From NCBI GenBank assembly GCA_964017235.1, contig OZ024929.1, forward strand, positions 161,929,609-161,993,608: a stretch of DNA of 64,000 nt, read 5' to 3'. Under the pieces are notes generated by a model. That model did no database searches and was not told where the DNA came from. It saw only the letters and a program-made list of their open reading frames with translations. This DNA is from Sabellastarte sp. h YS-2021 (lineage: Eukaryota > Annelida > Polychaeta > Sabellida > Sabellidae). The translations under genes and the position numbers were made by a program. This document shows positions 36,901-51,900 of this stretch, piece after piece; positions within the stretch are counted from its first letter, which is position 1, and each line of letters starts with the position of its first letter.

Positions 36901-39900
36901 TATTATTTTAGAATGGACATTCAATCATCAATCATTTATTAATAAATACTTTGAAAATAGGTTTAGAGTTATCATTGCAGGAAGATTGAAAATATAATTT
37001 GAGTTATGTATTCGGCGTCTGGGGATACACCATCTTCTTGGGAAGATACAAACAGAGTAGATTGATGTGCTGAAGTTCATATAATAATGGGTAATTATGC
37101 TTTAAAAAATTCCCGATCAAAACCTGTGGCGTGACTGATGACCTGTCTGGGGATATGTTGGCGCCGAGTTGGCCCAATCTAGTTAAATTATATGCAAATA
37201 TTAATATTGTTTCAATTGAATTTAAAAAAAACACCTCCAATAATTGCTCAAATCAGACACGGCCAAAAATGTTCTCGAAAGTAGTCAGTGTCAGTATAGT
37301 ACCAGTGAAGACACTAACATGGTTACAGTCTCTCCTTTCAGTGGTCTTTCCTCAAGATTTACTGGAGAATGGTCTGAATGCTAACAACTTTGCCATGCTG
37401 GGACTGGGGGATATTGTCATCCCAGGGATCTTCATTGCCATGATGCTGAGGTTTGATGTCAGGTATGTAGAGTGGCGAGAATGTAGCACTCTTTAATCTG
37501 GGGTGGTTTCTTGTGATCCCGATCCATTATTGTGCCTATAGTCAAAATGTCTTGGTATTGACTAGAGTCAACGCTTACAAAAACTAATTTGCTACCACAG
37601 GCACCGTTTATCAGATAATTTGTGCTCACTTAAAAGAACACCATTGTAGATATTTCCACTAGATTGTATGTATAAGTTCTTCATGCCAATAGACTACTTG
37701 GTATGAACTTCAGATGCATTAAGTAACAAACACGCACACACAAAAAGCCCTATATGGTTACTACTATGAAAAGTATATTTAATTTCCGTAGAGTCTGTTT
37801 TATTATTTCCTGTTTATAGTTTTTTTACTTGGGGCAATATCTAGAGCACAAATTTTTATGTACCCCATATTCAGAATAGGTATGCATTAACTGGATAGCA
37901 ACATGAAACGTACTATTGACCCATTCCCAATTTTAACACAAGACTGGTTTATTCTGTATAAGTTAGGAGCCTTGTTTTACCCATTATGACAAACATGGTA
38001 ACATAGAAGTGTGGAATATTTGTTTAAAACATTTTTTGTGTGTCTTAAATAATCGTCAGTGAAAGTAGTGTGTAATGAGGAAACATTTAACCCAGAATTA
38101 ATTCTCAACATTTTCCTTCTTTTTTATTTTCTTCTTTCAGTATTAACAGAAACAAGAGGACATACTTCTATGCCACATTCGGGGCCTATGTATTTGGTTT
38201 GCTTGCAACTATTTTTGTGATGCATGTGTTCAAACATGCCCAGGTAAATTATAGCAGAAAACAACAGTTTCATATAATTAAGCGGCCCGTCAGGGTGCTT
38301 ATTTGTTTTCTTGTAAGTTCGACTGATTGCTGCCGCCGCATGATTATGGTCTCCCTTGAATAACTTCTTGGGCTTTCAAATTTTTATTTCCTTCTTATCT
38401 TTCTTTAAAACTATAGGGGTGGGAAAAATTTTTGGGATACTTTGCGGAGACCTTAAGCTTAACTTAAGGTAACCTTAAGCATTTTTCAAAACCACCCTGT
38501 CATCGCATTTAAGGGAAAAACCACACACACCTGTGCTATAAAATTTATCAGGTACATTCTAGACCTAAATCCGCAGGTCGGAAAGGATTTTCTGATCAAT
38601 CGGACCATAGATGCCTAGATGGGAGGCGTTTCATTTTTGTAAATTTTTTAAAAATGGATACTTTGTATCTCAAAAATGGTCAGGATTTCGGCATTTTGTT
38701 GGAATACTTTTTAAGCAACTTTTTGATAATCTTTCATATGCCGAGGTTTTTAGCCCTGTATCTGCAATCTTAAGGTCACCTTAATGTCAAAAAGGGGGTT
38801 TTAGCCCTCCAGTTTGCTTAGTTTTTCACTTTTTATCAACCAAACTTGGCATATATATTAAGATATACCAAAGGATTATCCTGACTTTATGGTGACATTA
38901 AACTGTTAATATAATTGGAGCTATGGCCCCCATAAAGTCATAAAATTGGAATAAAACCGTCTGGGCCCTTTATATTTCTATTTTTAAAGAATCTAACTTA
39001 TTATGTCCACCCCCCTGGGGGGTGGATATATTATTTTTGCTTTTTTCGCCGTCCGATGTCCGGCGTCCGATGTCCGGCGTCACGCATGGTTTCCGCTCAT
39101 TTAAAGGAAAAGTATTAGAGCTATTGTCACCAAATTTGGTATGCAGGCTTATTGGGTCAGTAGCTTGCTTGGGATTGCTTTTGGCTGTTGTACCTCTTTT
39201 GCTTACTGAGTAATACTTAAGTACAGCTATTTTCAGTACCCATTGGTTTCCGTGCATTTAAGCCAAAATAATTAAAGATATTTTACTACAATTTTGAATA
39301 CAAGATTGTTATGTCCATAGCTCGCTTGGTATTGCATTTGGGACTGATAGCTTTGTCAGTACATGAGTAATAGCCATTTAGGTACTTCATTGTGTATTTT
39401 CAGTACTACTTTTGAGTAATTTGCTAATATCTCAGAAACCGTAAGAGATAGAGCGATTTCGTCGAAATTTTCGACCCACAGGGTATCTAAGGAATGTAAT
39501 ATTTGCAATTTTCAAAAAATTTTCCCCTCCCCAAAAATGGCGGCCATTTTGAATTTTCGAATTTTTGCCAAAAATGGCAAAACACAAATTTGCTTCTATC
39601 TCCTTAACCGTGTGAGATAGAGCGATTTCGTCGAAATTTTCGACCCACAGGGTATTTAAGGAATGCAATCTACAATTTTCCAAAAATTTTCCCCTCCCCA
39701 AAAATGGCGGCCATTTTGAATTTTCGAATTTTTGCCAAAAATGGCAAAACACTAATTTGCTTCTATCTCCTTAACCGTGCGAGATAGAGTGATTTCGTCG
39801 AAATTTTCGACCCACAGGATATCTAAGGAATGCAATCTTTGCAATTTTCCAAAAATTTTCCCCTCCCCAAAAATGGCGGCCATTTTGAATTTTCGCCAAA

Positions 39901-42900
39901 AATGGCAAAACACAAATTTGCTTCTATCTCCTTAACCGTGCCAGATAGAGCGATTTCGTCAAAATTTTCGACCCACTGGGTATCTGAGCATTGTACTCTT
40001 GGTAATTTTTAAAAAATTTTCCCCTCCCCAAAAATGGCGGCCATTTTGAATTTTCGAATTTTTGCCAAAAATGGCAAAACACTAATTTGCTTCTATCTCC
40101 TTAACCGTGCGAGATAGAGCGATTTCGTCGAAATTTTCGACCCACAGGGTATCTAAGGAATGTAATATTTGCAATTTTCAAAAAATTTTCCCCTCCCCAA
40201 AAATGGCGGCCATTTTGAATTTTCGAATTTTTGCCAAAAATGGCAAAACACAAATTTGCTTCTATCTCCTTAACCGTGCGAGATAGAGCGATTTCGTCGA
40301 AATTTTCGACCCACAGGGTATCTAAGGAATGCAATCTTTGCAATTTTCAAAAAATTTTCCCCTCCCCAAAAATGGCGGCCATTTTGAATTTTCGAATTTT
40401 TGCCAAAAATGGCAAAACACTAATTTGCTTCTATCTCCTTAACCGTGCCAGATAGAGCGATTTCGTCAAAATTTTCGACCCGCAGGGTATCTGAGCATTG
40501 TGCTCTTGGTAATTTTTCCAAAAATTTTCCCCTCCCCAAAAATGGCGGCCATTTTGAATTTTCGAATTTTTGCCAAAAATGGCAAAACACTAATTTGCTT
40601 CTATCTCCTTAACCGTGCGAGATAGAGCGATTTCGTCGAAATTTTCGACCCACAGGGTATCTAAGGAATGTAATCTTTGCAATTTTCCAAAAATTTTCCC
40701 CTCCCCAAAAATGGCGGCCATTTTGAATTTTCGAATTTTTGCCAAAAATGGCAAAACATAAATTTCCTTCTATCTCCTTAACCGTGCGAGATAGAGCGAT
40801 TTCGTCGAAATTTTCGACCCACAGGGTATCTAAGGAATGCAATCTTTGCAATTTTCCAAAAATTTTCCCCTCCCCCAAAATGGCGGCCATTTTGAATTTT
40901 CGAATTTTTGCCAAAAATGGCAAAACACAAATTTCCTTCTATCTCCTTAACCGTGCCAGATAGAGTGATTTCGTCAAAATTTTCGACCCACAGGGTATCT
41001 GAGCATTGTACTCTTGGTAATTTTTAAAAAAATTTCCCCTCCCCAAAAATGGCGGCCATTTTGAATTTTCGAATTTTTGCCAAAAATGGCAAAACACTAA
41101 TTTGCTTCTATCTCCTTAACCGTGCGAGATAGAGTGATTTCGTCGAAATTTTCGACCCACAGGGTATCTAAGGAATGCAATCTTTGCAATTTTCAAAAAA
41201 TTTTCCCCTCCCCAAAAATGGCGGCCATTTTGAATTTTCGAATTTTTGCCAAAAATGGCAAAACACAAATTTGCTTCTATCTCCTTAACCGTGCCAGATA
41301 GAGCGATTTCGTCAAAATTTTCGACCCACAGGGTATCTGAGCATTGTGCTCTTGGTAATTTTAACAAAATTTTCCCCTCCCCAAAAATGGCGGCCATTTT
41401 GAATTTTCGAATTTTTGCCAAAAATGGCAAAACACAAATTTGCTTCTATCTCCATAACCGTGCCAGATAGAGCGATTTCGTCAAAATTTTCGACCCACAG
41501 GGTATCTGAGCATTGTGCTCTTGGTAATTTTAACAAAATTTTCCCCTCCCCAAAAATGGCGGCCATTTTGAATTTTCGAATTTTTGCCAAAAATGGCAAA
41601 ACACTAATTTGCTTCTATCTCCTTAACCGTGCGAGATAGAGCGATTTCGTCGAAATTTTCGACCCACAGGGTATCTAAGGAATGTAATATTTGCAATTTT
41701 CAAAAAATTTTCCCCTCCCCAAAAATGGCGGCCATTTTGAATTTTCGAATTTTTGCCAAAAATGGCAAAACACAAATTTGCTTCTATCTCCTTAACCGTG
41801 CGAGATAGAGCGATTTCGTCGAAATTTTCGACCCACAGGGTATCTAAGGAATGCAATCTTTGCAATTTTCAAAAAATTTTCCCCTCCCCAAAAATGGCGG
41901 CCATTTTGAATTTTCGAATTTTTGCCAAAAATGGCAAAACACCAATTTGCTTCTATCTCCTTAACCGTGCCAGATAGAGCGATTTCGTCAAAATTTTCGA
42001 CCCACTGGGTATCTGAGCATTGTACTCTTGGTAATTTTTAAAAAATTTTCCCCTCCCCAAAAATGGCGGCCATTTTGAATTTTCAAATTTTTGCCAAAAA
42101 TGGCAAAACACTAATTTGCTGCTATCTCCTTAACCGTGCGAGATAGAGCGATTTCGTCAAAATTTTCGACCCACAGGGTATCTAAGGAATGCAATCTTTG
42201 CAATTTTCAAAAAATTTTCCCCTCCCCAAAAATGGCGGCCATTTTGAATTTTCGAATTTTTGCCAAAAATGGCAAAACACCAATTTGCTTCTATCTCCTT
42301 AACCGTGCCAGATAGAGCGATTTCGTCAAAATTTTCGACCCACAGGGTATCTGAGCATTGTGCTCTTGGTAATTTTTCCAAAAATTTTCCCCTCCCCAAA
42401 AATGGCGGCCATTTTGAATTTTCGAATTTTTGCCAAAAATGGCAAAACACTAATTTGCTTCTATCTCCTTAACCGTGCGAGATAGAGCGATTTCGTCGAA
42501 ATTTTCGACCCACAGGGTATCTAAGGAATGTAATCTTTGCAATTTTCCAAAAATTTTCCCCTCCCCAAAAATGGCGGCCATTTTGAATTTTCGAATTTTT
42601 GCCAAAAATGGCAAAACACAAATTTCCTTCTATCTCCTTAACCGTGCGAGATAGAGCGATTTCGTCGAAATTTTCGACCCACAGGGTATCTAAGGAATGC
42701 AATCTTTGCAATTTTCCAAAAATTTTCCCCTCCCCCAAAATGGCGGCCATTTTGAATTTTCGAATTTTTGCCAAAAATGGCAAAACACAAATTTCCTTCT
42801 ATCTCCTTAACCGTGCCAGATAGAGTGATTTCGTCAAAATTTTCGACCCACAGGGTATCTGAGCATTGTACTCTTGGTAATTTTTAAAAAATTTTCCCCT

Positions 42901-45900
42901 CCCCAAAAATGGCGGCCATTTTGAATTTTCGAATTTTTGCCAAAAATGGCAAAACACTAATTTGCTTCTATCTCCTTAACCGTGCGAGATAGAGTGATTT
43001 CGTCGAAATTTTCGACCCACAGGGTATCTAAGGAATGCAATCTTTGCAATTTTCCAAAAATTTTCCCCTCCCCAAAAATGGCGGCCATTTTGAATTTTCG
43101 AATTTTTCCCAAAAATGGCAAAACACAAATTTGCTTCTATCTCCTTAACCGTGCGAGATAGAGCGATTTCGTCGAAATTTTCGACCCACAGGGTATCTAA
43201 GGAATGCAATCTTTGCAATTTTCCAAAAAATTTTCCCCTCCCCAAAAATGGCGGCCATTTTGAATTTTCGAATTTTTGCCAAAAATGGCAAAACACAAAT
43301 TTGCTTCTATCTCCTTAACCGTGTGAGATAGAGCGATTTCGTCAAAATTTTCGACCCACAGGTATTTCAGCATTGTATTCTTGGCAATTTAAAAAAAAAT
43401 TTCCCGTCCCCTACAATGGCGGCCATTTTGAATTTTCAAATTTTTGTCAAAAATGGCAAAACACAAATTTGCTTCTATCTCCTTAACCATGCGAGATAGA
43501 GCGATTTCGTCGAAATTTTCAACCCACGGGGTATCTAAGGAATGTAATCTTTGCAATTTTCAAAAAATTTTCCCCTCCCCAAAAATGGCAGCCATTTTGA
43601 ATTTTCGAATTTTTGCCCAAAATGGAAAAACACAAACTGGCCTTAACCGTGCCAAATAGAGTTATTTCGTTGAAATTTTCGACCCATAGGGTATCTAGAA
43701 AATGTACTCTTGGCAATTTTCAAAAAAATTTCCTTTTCCCAAAAATGGCGGCCATTTTGAATTTTCAAATTTTTGCCAAAAATAGAAAAACAGGAATTTG
43801 CTTCTATCTTCTTAACCATGCCAGATAGTGATTTCGTCAAAATTTTCAACCCAACCAATGCAAAAAGGCATGAAGCTGAAATAATTTACATCTACACTAA
43901 CAAATATTTAAGCATCATTGATATATTTTACAAATGAAACAGGGTCTTGTAAGACTACTGTACAATTTGGGCAAAAGGTTCATGGGTGGACATTACACAT
44001 GATAATGTGTGTTCTTCTATGCTATCCTGTTTCTATTCGCATCTACTATCAACAGGGCGGCCGATTTCTAGTATTGATATTGAGGTTGTTCAAAAGAAGA
44101 CTTTAACTACCTTATGATTTAAATATTAACAATGTTATGGCAATATTAAACTTAAAATGTAGGGCCTAAGTTTGGTTAATGTTTAAATGTTTAAAATAAA
44201 ACTTGGCACATTTATAAAGGTTGCCAGAAGGGATATTCTGATTTTATGGTCACCTGAAAGTCCCAATATCAATGAATATATGGTCACCTTACAGTGAAAA
44301 AAGGAAGTTTTCAGCCTTCAGCTATCTTATTGTTCAACTTACCTCAGCTAAACTTTGTGCACTTATAAAGGATGACTAAAGGGACATTCTTTTATAGTCA
44401 CCTTAAAGTCCCAATATGAATGAATTTATGGCCACCTTGCAGTGAAATTATGGAGTTTTTAACCTCCAGCTATCGTATTGTTCAGCTGACCTCAGTTAAA
44501 TTTTGCACACTTATTAAAGATGGCATTTGGGACATTCTAATTTTCTGTCCACTTTGTAGTTCCAATACAAGTACAGCAATGGCACCATGACATAAAAATG
44601 AGTGTTTTCAGCCGCCAACTGACTTACGCTTCAAAAATACCACTTTAACTTGACACTTTGATTAAGCTTAAGCAAGATTTTTATATCCTTTTTTCTTAAA
44701 ATTCTTGTAGTTCAGAGACTTTGGCCATCATAACATAGTAATTATATAGTTCTTGCTCCCACCTCATTTTTATGTCAGCTGAGACATGCTGTTTAAAAGA
44801 CACCTTATCTATCGAGGATGATAAATCGTAAAATTCATGCAGATCAGTCTGTTCGTCTGTTTGCTAGAGCCATTAGAAGAGCCAATATCAATTGTATCAA
44901 AAGTATGAAAATTTCAACACTTTATCACAATTTTCTCATTGACTATTGCAGGGATCTCTCTCTTTTCTTGCATATATGTACTGGGCCATAAGTAAATTCC
45001 CTTATGTGAGTATCAGGCCTGGATCTTTCCTAATTAAGCGTCCCGCAAGGGACGCTTGTTTGTGTATGGGAGAGCTTCAGGCTCCGCCGGCTCCGCATTT
45101 TGTTTTCCTTATAACTCTGTAACCGTTAGGCGGATTCTTTTCAAATTTGGCAGGTTTAGGCAGTAGCCTTGGGGAATTTTTTTTGAATATGCTGCAGTGA
45201 CATTTCAACCAATCAGAGAGGTCACATGACCAAAAATGTCTTTTTTCGATGGGGAAGCTTGTCCGGATGATAACTTGAAAGGAATTTTATCAATTCACCT
45301 GAAACTTGGCAAATACATTCATTCTATTAAAATCTGGAAATCATTAGATTTTGGCATTGATTGGTCAAGAAATGGCCGAGTAATTAATGATTAATTAATC
45401 ATTACGAATTTTCCAAATAAGGAAAACACAAAAATGCTTATATCTCGAAAACCGTGCTAGATAGAGCGATTTCGACGAAATTTTTGACCCGCAGGGTATC
45501 TCTGCGGAGTAGTTTTCCCAATTTTCAAAAAATTTTTGTCTCGCCCAAAATGGCGGCCATTTTGAATTTTCGAAATTTTCGCAAAAATTGCAAAACACAA
45601 AAATGCTTATATCTCAAAAACCGTGCTAGATAGAGCAATTTCGACAAAATTTTTGACCCGCAGGATATCTATGCGGAGTACTTTTCCCAATTTTCAAAAA
45701 ATTTTTGTCTCGCCAAAAATGGCGGCCATTTTGAATTTTCGAAATTTTCGCAAAAATTGCAAAACACAAAAATGCTTATATCTCGAAAACCGTGCTAGAT
45801 AGAGCGATTTCGACGAAATTTTTGACCCGCAGGGTATCTCTGCAGAGTAGTTATCCCAATTTTGAAAAAATTTTTGTCTCGCCAAAAATGGCGGCCATTT

Positions 45901-48900
45901 TGAATTTTCGAATTTTTCGCAAAAATTGCAAAACATAAAAATGCTTATATCTCGAAAACCCTGCAAGATAGAGCGATTTCGACGAAATTTTTGACCCACA
46001 GGGTATATCTGCAGAGTAGCCATGCCAAGTTTCAAAAAAATTTTGTCTCGCCAAAAATGGCGGCCATTTTGAATTTTCGAATTTTTCGCAAAAATTGCAA
46101 AACATAAAAATGCTTATATCTTGAAAACCCTGCTAGATAGAGCGATTTCGACGAAATTTTTGACCCACAGGGTATCTCTGCAGAGTAGCCATGCCAATTT
46201 TCAAACAAAAAATTTCTCGCAAAAAATGGCGGCCATTTTGAATTTTCGAATTTTTCGCAAAATTGCAAAACACAAAAATGCTTATATCTCGAAAACCGTG
46301 CTAGATAGAGCGATTTCGACAAAATTTTTGACCCACAGGGTATATCTGCAGAGTAGCCATGCCAAGTTTCAAAAAAATTTTGTCTTGCCAAAAATGGCGG
46401 CCATTCTGAATTTTCGAATTTTTCGCAAAAATTGCAAAACATAAAAATGCTTATATCTTGAAAACCCTGCTAGATAGAGCGATTTCGACGAAATTTTTGA
46501 CCCACAGGGTATCTCTGCAGAGTAGCCATGCCAATTTTCAAACAAAAAATTTCTCGCAAAAAATGGCGGCCATTTTGAATTTTCGAATTTTTCGCAAAAT
46601 TGCAAAACACAAAAATGCTTATATCTCGAAAACCGTGCTAGATAGAGCGATTTCGACAAAATTTTTGACCCACAGGGTATCTCTTCAGAGTAGCCATGCC
46701 AATTTTCAAAAAAATTTTATCTTGCCAAAAATGGCGGCCATTTTGAATTTTCGAATTTTTGCGCAAAAATTGCAAAACACAAAAATGCTAATATTTCGAA
46801 AACCGTGCTACATAGAGCGATTTCGACGAAATTTTTTATCTTCAGGGTATCTCTGCAGAGCAGCTATCCCAAAGAGCTTTCACTTGGTGAAGTTTCAGAC
46901 CCATAGCTAATTGCTCACCTACTCAAAAAGAGTAAATGCGAATTACCTGTAAAAGTATTGCAGATGGCCAATTTTTCTCAAATAACTCATTCACCTACTT
47001 TTGGAAGAGCTTTCACTTGGTGAAGTTTCAGACCCGTAGCTAATTACTCACCTACTCAAAATGAGTAAATGCTAATTATCTCAAAAACTATTGCGGATAC
47101 CCAATTTTTATCAAATAACTCATTCATGTACTTTTGGGAGAGCTTTCACATGGTGAAGTTTCAGACCCGTAGATGATTACTCGCCTACTCAATATGAGTA
47201 AATGCGAATTATCTCTTAAAAGTATTGCAGATAGCCAATTTTTCTCAAATAACTCATTCACCTACTTTTGGAAGGGCTTTCACATGGTGAAGTTTCAGAC
47301 CCATAGCTAATTACTCACCTACTCAAAATGAGTAAATGCGAATTATCTCTAAAAGTATTGCAGATAGCCAATTTTTCTCAAATAACTCATTCACCTACTT
47401 TTGGGAGAGCTTTCACATGGTGAAGTTTCAGACCCATAGCTAATTATTTACCTACTCAAAATGAGTAAATGCTAATTATCTGTAAAAGTATTGCGGATAC
47501 CCAATTTTTATCAAATAACTCATTCATCTACTTGTGGGAGAGCTTTCACATGGTGAAGTTTCAGACCCATAGCTAATTACTCACCTACTTAAAATGAGTA
47601 AATGCTAATTATCTCTAAAAGTATTGCAGAGAGCCAATTTTTCTCAAATACCTCATTCACCTACTTTTGGGAGAGCTTTCACTTGGTAAAGTTTCAGACC
47701 CATAGCTAATAATTCACCTACTCGAAATGAGTAAATGCTAATTATCTCTAAAAGTATTGCAGATAGCCAATTTTTCTCAAATAACTCATTCACCTACTTT
47801 TGGAAGAGCTTTCACTTGGTGAAGTTTCAGACCCATAGCTAATTACTCACCTACTCAAAATGAGTAAATGCTAATTATCTCAAAAACTATTGCGGATACC
47901 CAATTTTTATCAAATAACTCATTCATGTACTTTTGGGAGAGCTTTCACATGGTGAAGATTCAGACCCGTAGATGATTACTCGCCTACTCAATATGAGTAA
48001 ATGCGAATTATCTCTTAAAAGTATTGCAGATAGCCAATTTTTCTCAAATAACTCATTCACCTACTTTTGGAAGGGCTTTCACATGGTGAAGTTTCAGACC
48101 CATAGCTAATTACTCACCTACTCAAAATGAGTAAATGCGAATTATCTCTAAAAGTATTGCAGATAGCCAATTTTTCTCAAATAACTCATTCACCTACTTT
48201 TGGGAGAGCTTTCACATGGTGAAGTTTCAGACCCATAGCTAATTATTTACCTACTCAAAATGAGTAAATGCTAATTATCTGTAAAAGTATTGCGGATACC
48301 CAATTTTTATCAAATAACTCATTCATCTACTTGTGGGAGAGCTTTCACTTGGTGAAGTTTCAGACCCATAGCTATTTATTCACCTACTCAAAATGAGTAA
48401 ATGCTAATTATCTGTAAAAGTATTGCGGATACCCAATTTTTATCAAATACTCATTCATCTACTTGTGGGAGAGCTTTCACATGGTGAAGTTTCAGACCCA
48501 TAGCTAATTACTCACCTACTCAAAATGAGTAAATGCGAATTATCTCTAAAAGTATTGCAGATAGCCAATTTTTCTCAAATAACTCATTCACCTACTTTTG
48601 AGAGAGCTTTCACTTGGTGAAGTTTCAGACCCATAGATAATTATTCACCTACTCAAAATGAGTAAATGTGAATTATCTCTTAATAGTATTGCAGATAGCC
48701 AATTTTTCTCAAATAACTCATTCACCTACTTTTGGAAGAGCTTTCACACACGAAAATGAAAAATTGTGAATATCCTGGAAAAGCTATTTCTTCTGCTTTA
48801 ATGCTCGGCGGGAGATACACACCGCGGCAGTGGTCTTGACAAAAATTTTTGTCTCCCCAAAAATGGTGGCCATTTTGAATTTTCAAAGTTTTTGCAAAAC

Positions 48901-51900
48901 ACAAAAATGCTTATATCTCGAAAACCGTGCTATATGGAGCGAACTCAACAAAATTTTGGACCTGCTGGGTATCTCTGCAGAGTAGCCATGCCAATTTTCA
49001 AAATATTTTTGTCTCGCCAAATATAGCGGACATTTTTAATTTTTTTATTTTTTGCAAAACACAAAAATGCTTATATCTTGAAAACCATGCTAGATAGAGC
49101 AGACTGCGCTGACTTTGGTCGCCACAACAGTATAAGGCTAGAAACGAAGCATTTTCTTAATACTTTAGCACTCACCTTTATATCCTTTTCGGGACGCTTT
49201 GTTTTTGCTATGCAAAAACATTATCTTTTTTTTTTGCGAGCGATCCTCTAGTTGTTTTTTTTTTACGAATTTTTAAAATATTTTTTTCATGCATTAAAAC
49301 TGACAAGTTCATGCAGTAAATCATTTATAACTTGAAAAGCATTGCATTTAGAACATTTTGTTAAATATGTTTTTCACCTACTTTTCTTTCAGCTATAACA
49401 TAGTAAAATTTCAGACTTGTAGCTGATTGCAAATTAATGTTTATAGCTGTATATAAAACTATACATTTGCTACATTTTCTGATCTGTGCAGAATCTGCAT
49501 CAGAGAAAAGAATTGTCTGTGTGTATGTTACAGAAAACAGAATTGCCTCTGTGTGTGTGTTATATATGTCTTTGTTTTTCTCCCATCAGTTGAAGTGGAG
49601 AGGGGTGGGGGGAGGGGAAGATTTTCAACATCTCCTAAGGTGACTGAACTTAGGTAAACACTCACTCCTGCATATACAGATTTACTGCAGTTCACACACA
49701 AACATTCTTTGTTTTTCTCTTAGTGTACATTATTGAGACACAAATATCACTTAAATTCTATGAGTTATTTTGTGTTGCAAGTTTACCTTTAAAAATATTT
49801 AATTTAGAGTTAGAAAATGGGTCTACAACACTGTTCTGTATTCACATTGTCCCAGGTTTTTAATGGAGAGGGGTTGCAAAATACATGTACTTGAATATTT
49901 TGACAGATTACCCCAAAAAATGTTTCTGCAAGTTAAAAACAAAGCTTATTATGGTCAGCCTTACTTTGTGGAAAGTCAAAATAAATGCATTAGCAAAGAA
50001 AATCCATAAAAAATCCTTATTACATGCACAATTTGTATATGATCAAGTATATTTTAAATTCATATTTTGACATATTCAGAAATATTACCTTATACTAATA
50101 TCTTTTCATTACTACCATAAGGAGGTTATCTGTTTGGATGTGTTTGTATCTCTGTTTCTTATTACTCGAAAAGACATGAACAGATAATTGTGAAATTTTT
50201 ACGTACATTGATCGGGCCTGATTGAAGGAAATGAAATTAAATTTTGTGAAAAATCCAGATCTCATTCTGGATACAAAAACCCTGAATTTTCAAATGAACA
50301 ACTTCTTCTCCAAAACCTTAACTATCATGGATGAAAAAGTGCTCAAGGCATGCAGATATGTTTGTTCGTCTGTTCCCCAGAGCTATTACAAGAGAGCTAC
50401 CCCCACCCAAAGTGTGAAAATTTCAATACTTTATCACAAATTTCTCATTCAGTATTGCAGGGATTTTTCTCTTTTCTTGCGTATATGTACTAGACCACGA
50501 GGGGATTCCCTTGTGTGAGTATCAGACCTGGATCTTTCTGAATTATTATATCCCCAGACGAAAGTCGGGGATATATTGGATTCAGGTCCGTCGCGCCGCC
50601 GCCGCCGCCGCCGTAGAAATTTCCTTGTGGACGCGATAACTCAAAAACAAATTAATATTTTTTTTTCAAACTTGGTACACATGTTAAGGGTGCCCAAAGG
50701 AAGATCCCTATTTTAAGGTGACCTTAAACTCCCAGTAAAAAAGAACTTATGGCCACCTTAAGGTCAGAAATTGCACTTTTGGCCACTTAGAGCCCTGTAG
50801 GTCACAAACTATGATGCTCAGCTGGCTGAAATTTTACCTGACAACACATTAATATGTTCTTAGTACATGTGCCGAAAATCATGACTTTAAGTTGAGGAGA
50901 AAATTGTGTTTGAGGCCCATAAATACCCCCACTTAGGGATTTTTTGCTATACTTTACACATATTTTGCCCTATAATTTGGAAGTGATAATTCTGATGAGT
51001 CTCAAACTGCGCTAGGTATAACTTTGATATGTAATCCTTGTCTGTAGAAAATTTTAGGGCTGTAGGTTTACCCAAAGGGGTCGACTTAAGGTCTCAAAAG
51101 TGCCCACAGAGACCCAATTTATGCACTTTTTGCCACTTTCAAGCACTGTAGCTTTCAAACTATGTCTCTCATCTAAGTTAAATATCATCTGGGAATATAT
51201 CTATGTGTTTTCTTATATGTGCCCCAACATTTAGGCCTTTAATAGACAGTTAACCTGTGTATCAGGACCATAAACACCCACCCGAGTGACCCTTATAAGA
51301 CATTTTTCACATCTTTTTCCCTGTACCTTGGAAATGGTAAGTCTGAGAAGTTTCAAACTGTATTAGATATATATTCTGTGTGTAATCTTAGTATGTAACA
51401 GATTTTAAGTCTGAAGCTTTAATTTTGAAGGTCAAATTGAGGTCTCTAAAAGGCTCCCAAAGACCCAATATTTGGACTTTTTGCTACTTTTAAGCCCTGT
51501 GACTGTCAAACTATGTGACTGATAGAGCTCAAATCCTATCTGAGAAGATATTAGTATGTTATTTTTATATGTGCCAAAAATTAAGGCTTTAAGAAGACAT
51601 TTAACCTGTGTATGAGGACCATAAATCCCCACCCGAGTGACCATTTTTAGACATTTTTCACATATTTTTCCCTGTAACTTGGAAATGGTAAGTCTAAGAA
51701 GTTTCAAACTGTATTAGATGCATATTCTATGTGTAATCTTAGTATGTGACAAATTTTAAGTCTGAAGCTTTAATTTGAAGGCTACATTTAGGTCTCTAGA
51801 AGGCCCATAAAGACCCAATATTTGGACTTTTTGCCAATTTTAAGGCCTGTGACTGTTAAACTATGTGACTGATAGAGCTGAAATCTCATCTGGGAATACA

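Larger units (their letters stand above)
45034..49251 (+). mobile_element. H3 element (inner) with satellite core
   Basis: The 5' end is TTAAGCGTCCCGCAAGGGAC and GCTTG, a hairpin with 9-bp arms. The sequence TATAACTCTGTAACCGTTAG follows, then a satellite array (45420-46870). A 5'-truncated H4 copy (46875-48838) and two further satellite units (48840-49110) come next. The 3' end has GGGACGCTT, the inverted 5' arm, hairpin GTTTTTGC-TAT-GCAAAAAC and CCTCTAG|T at 49248-49251. Confidence 0.8.

Noticed and set aside
39440-43850. CRISPR-like array of regular repeats
   Set aside because: Units are contiguous without unique spacers, too long, and the window is clearly eukaryotic.
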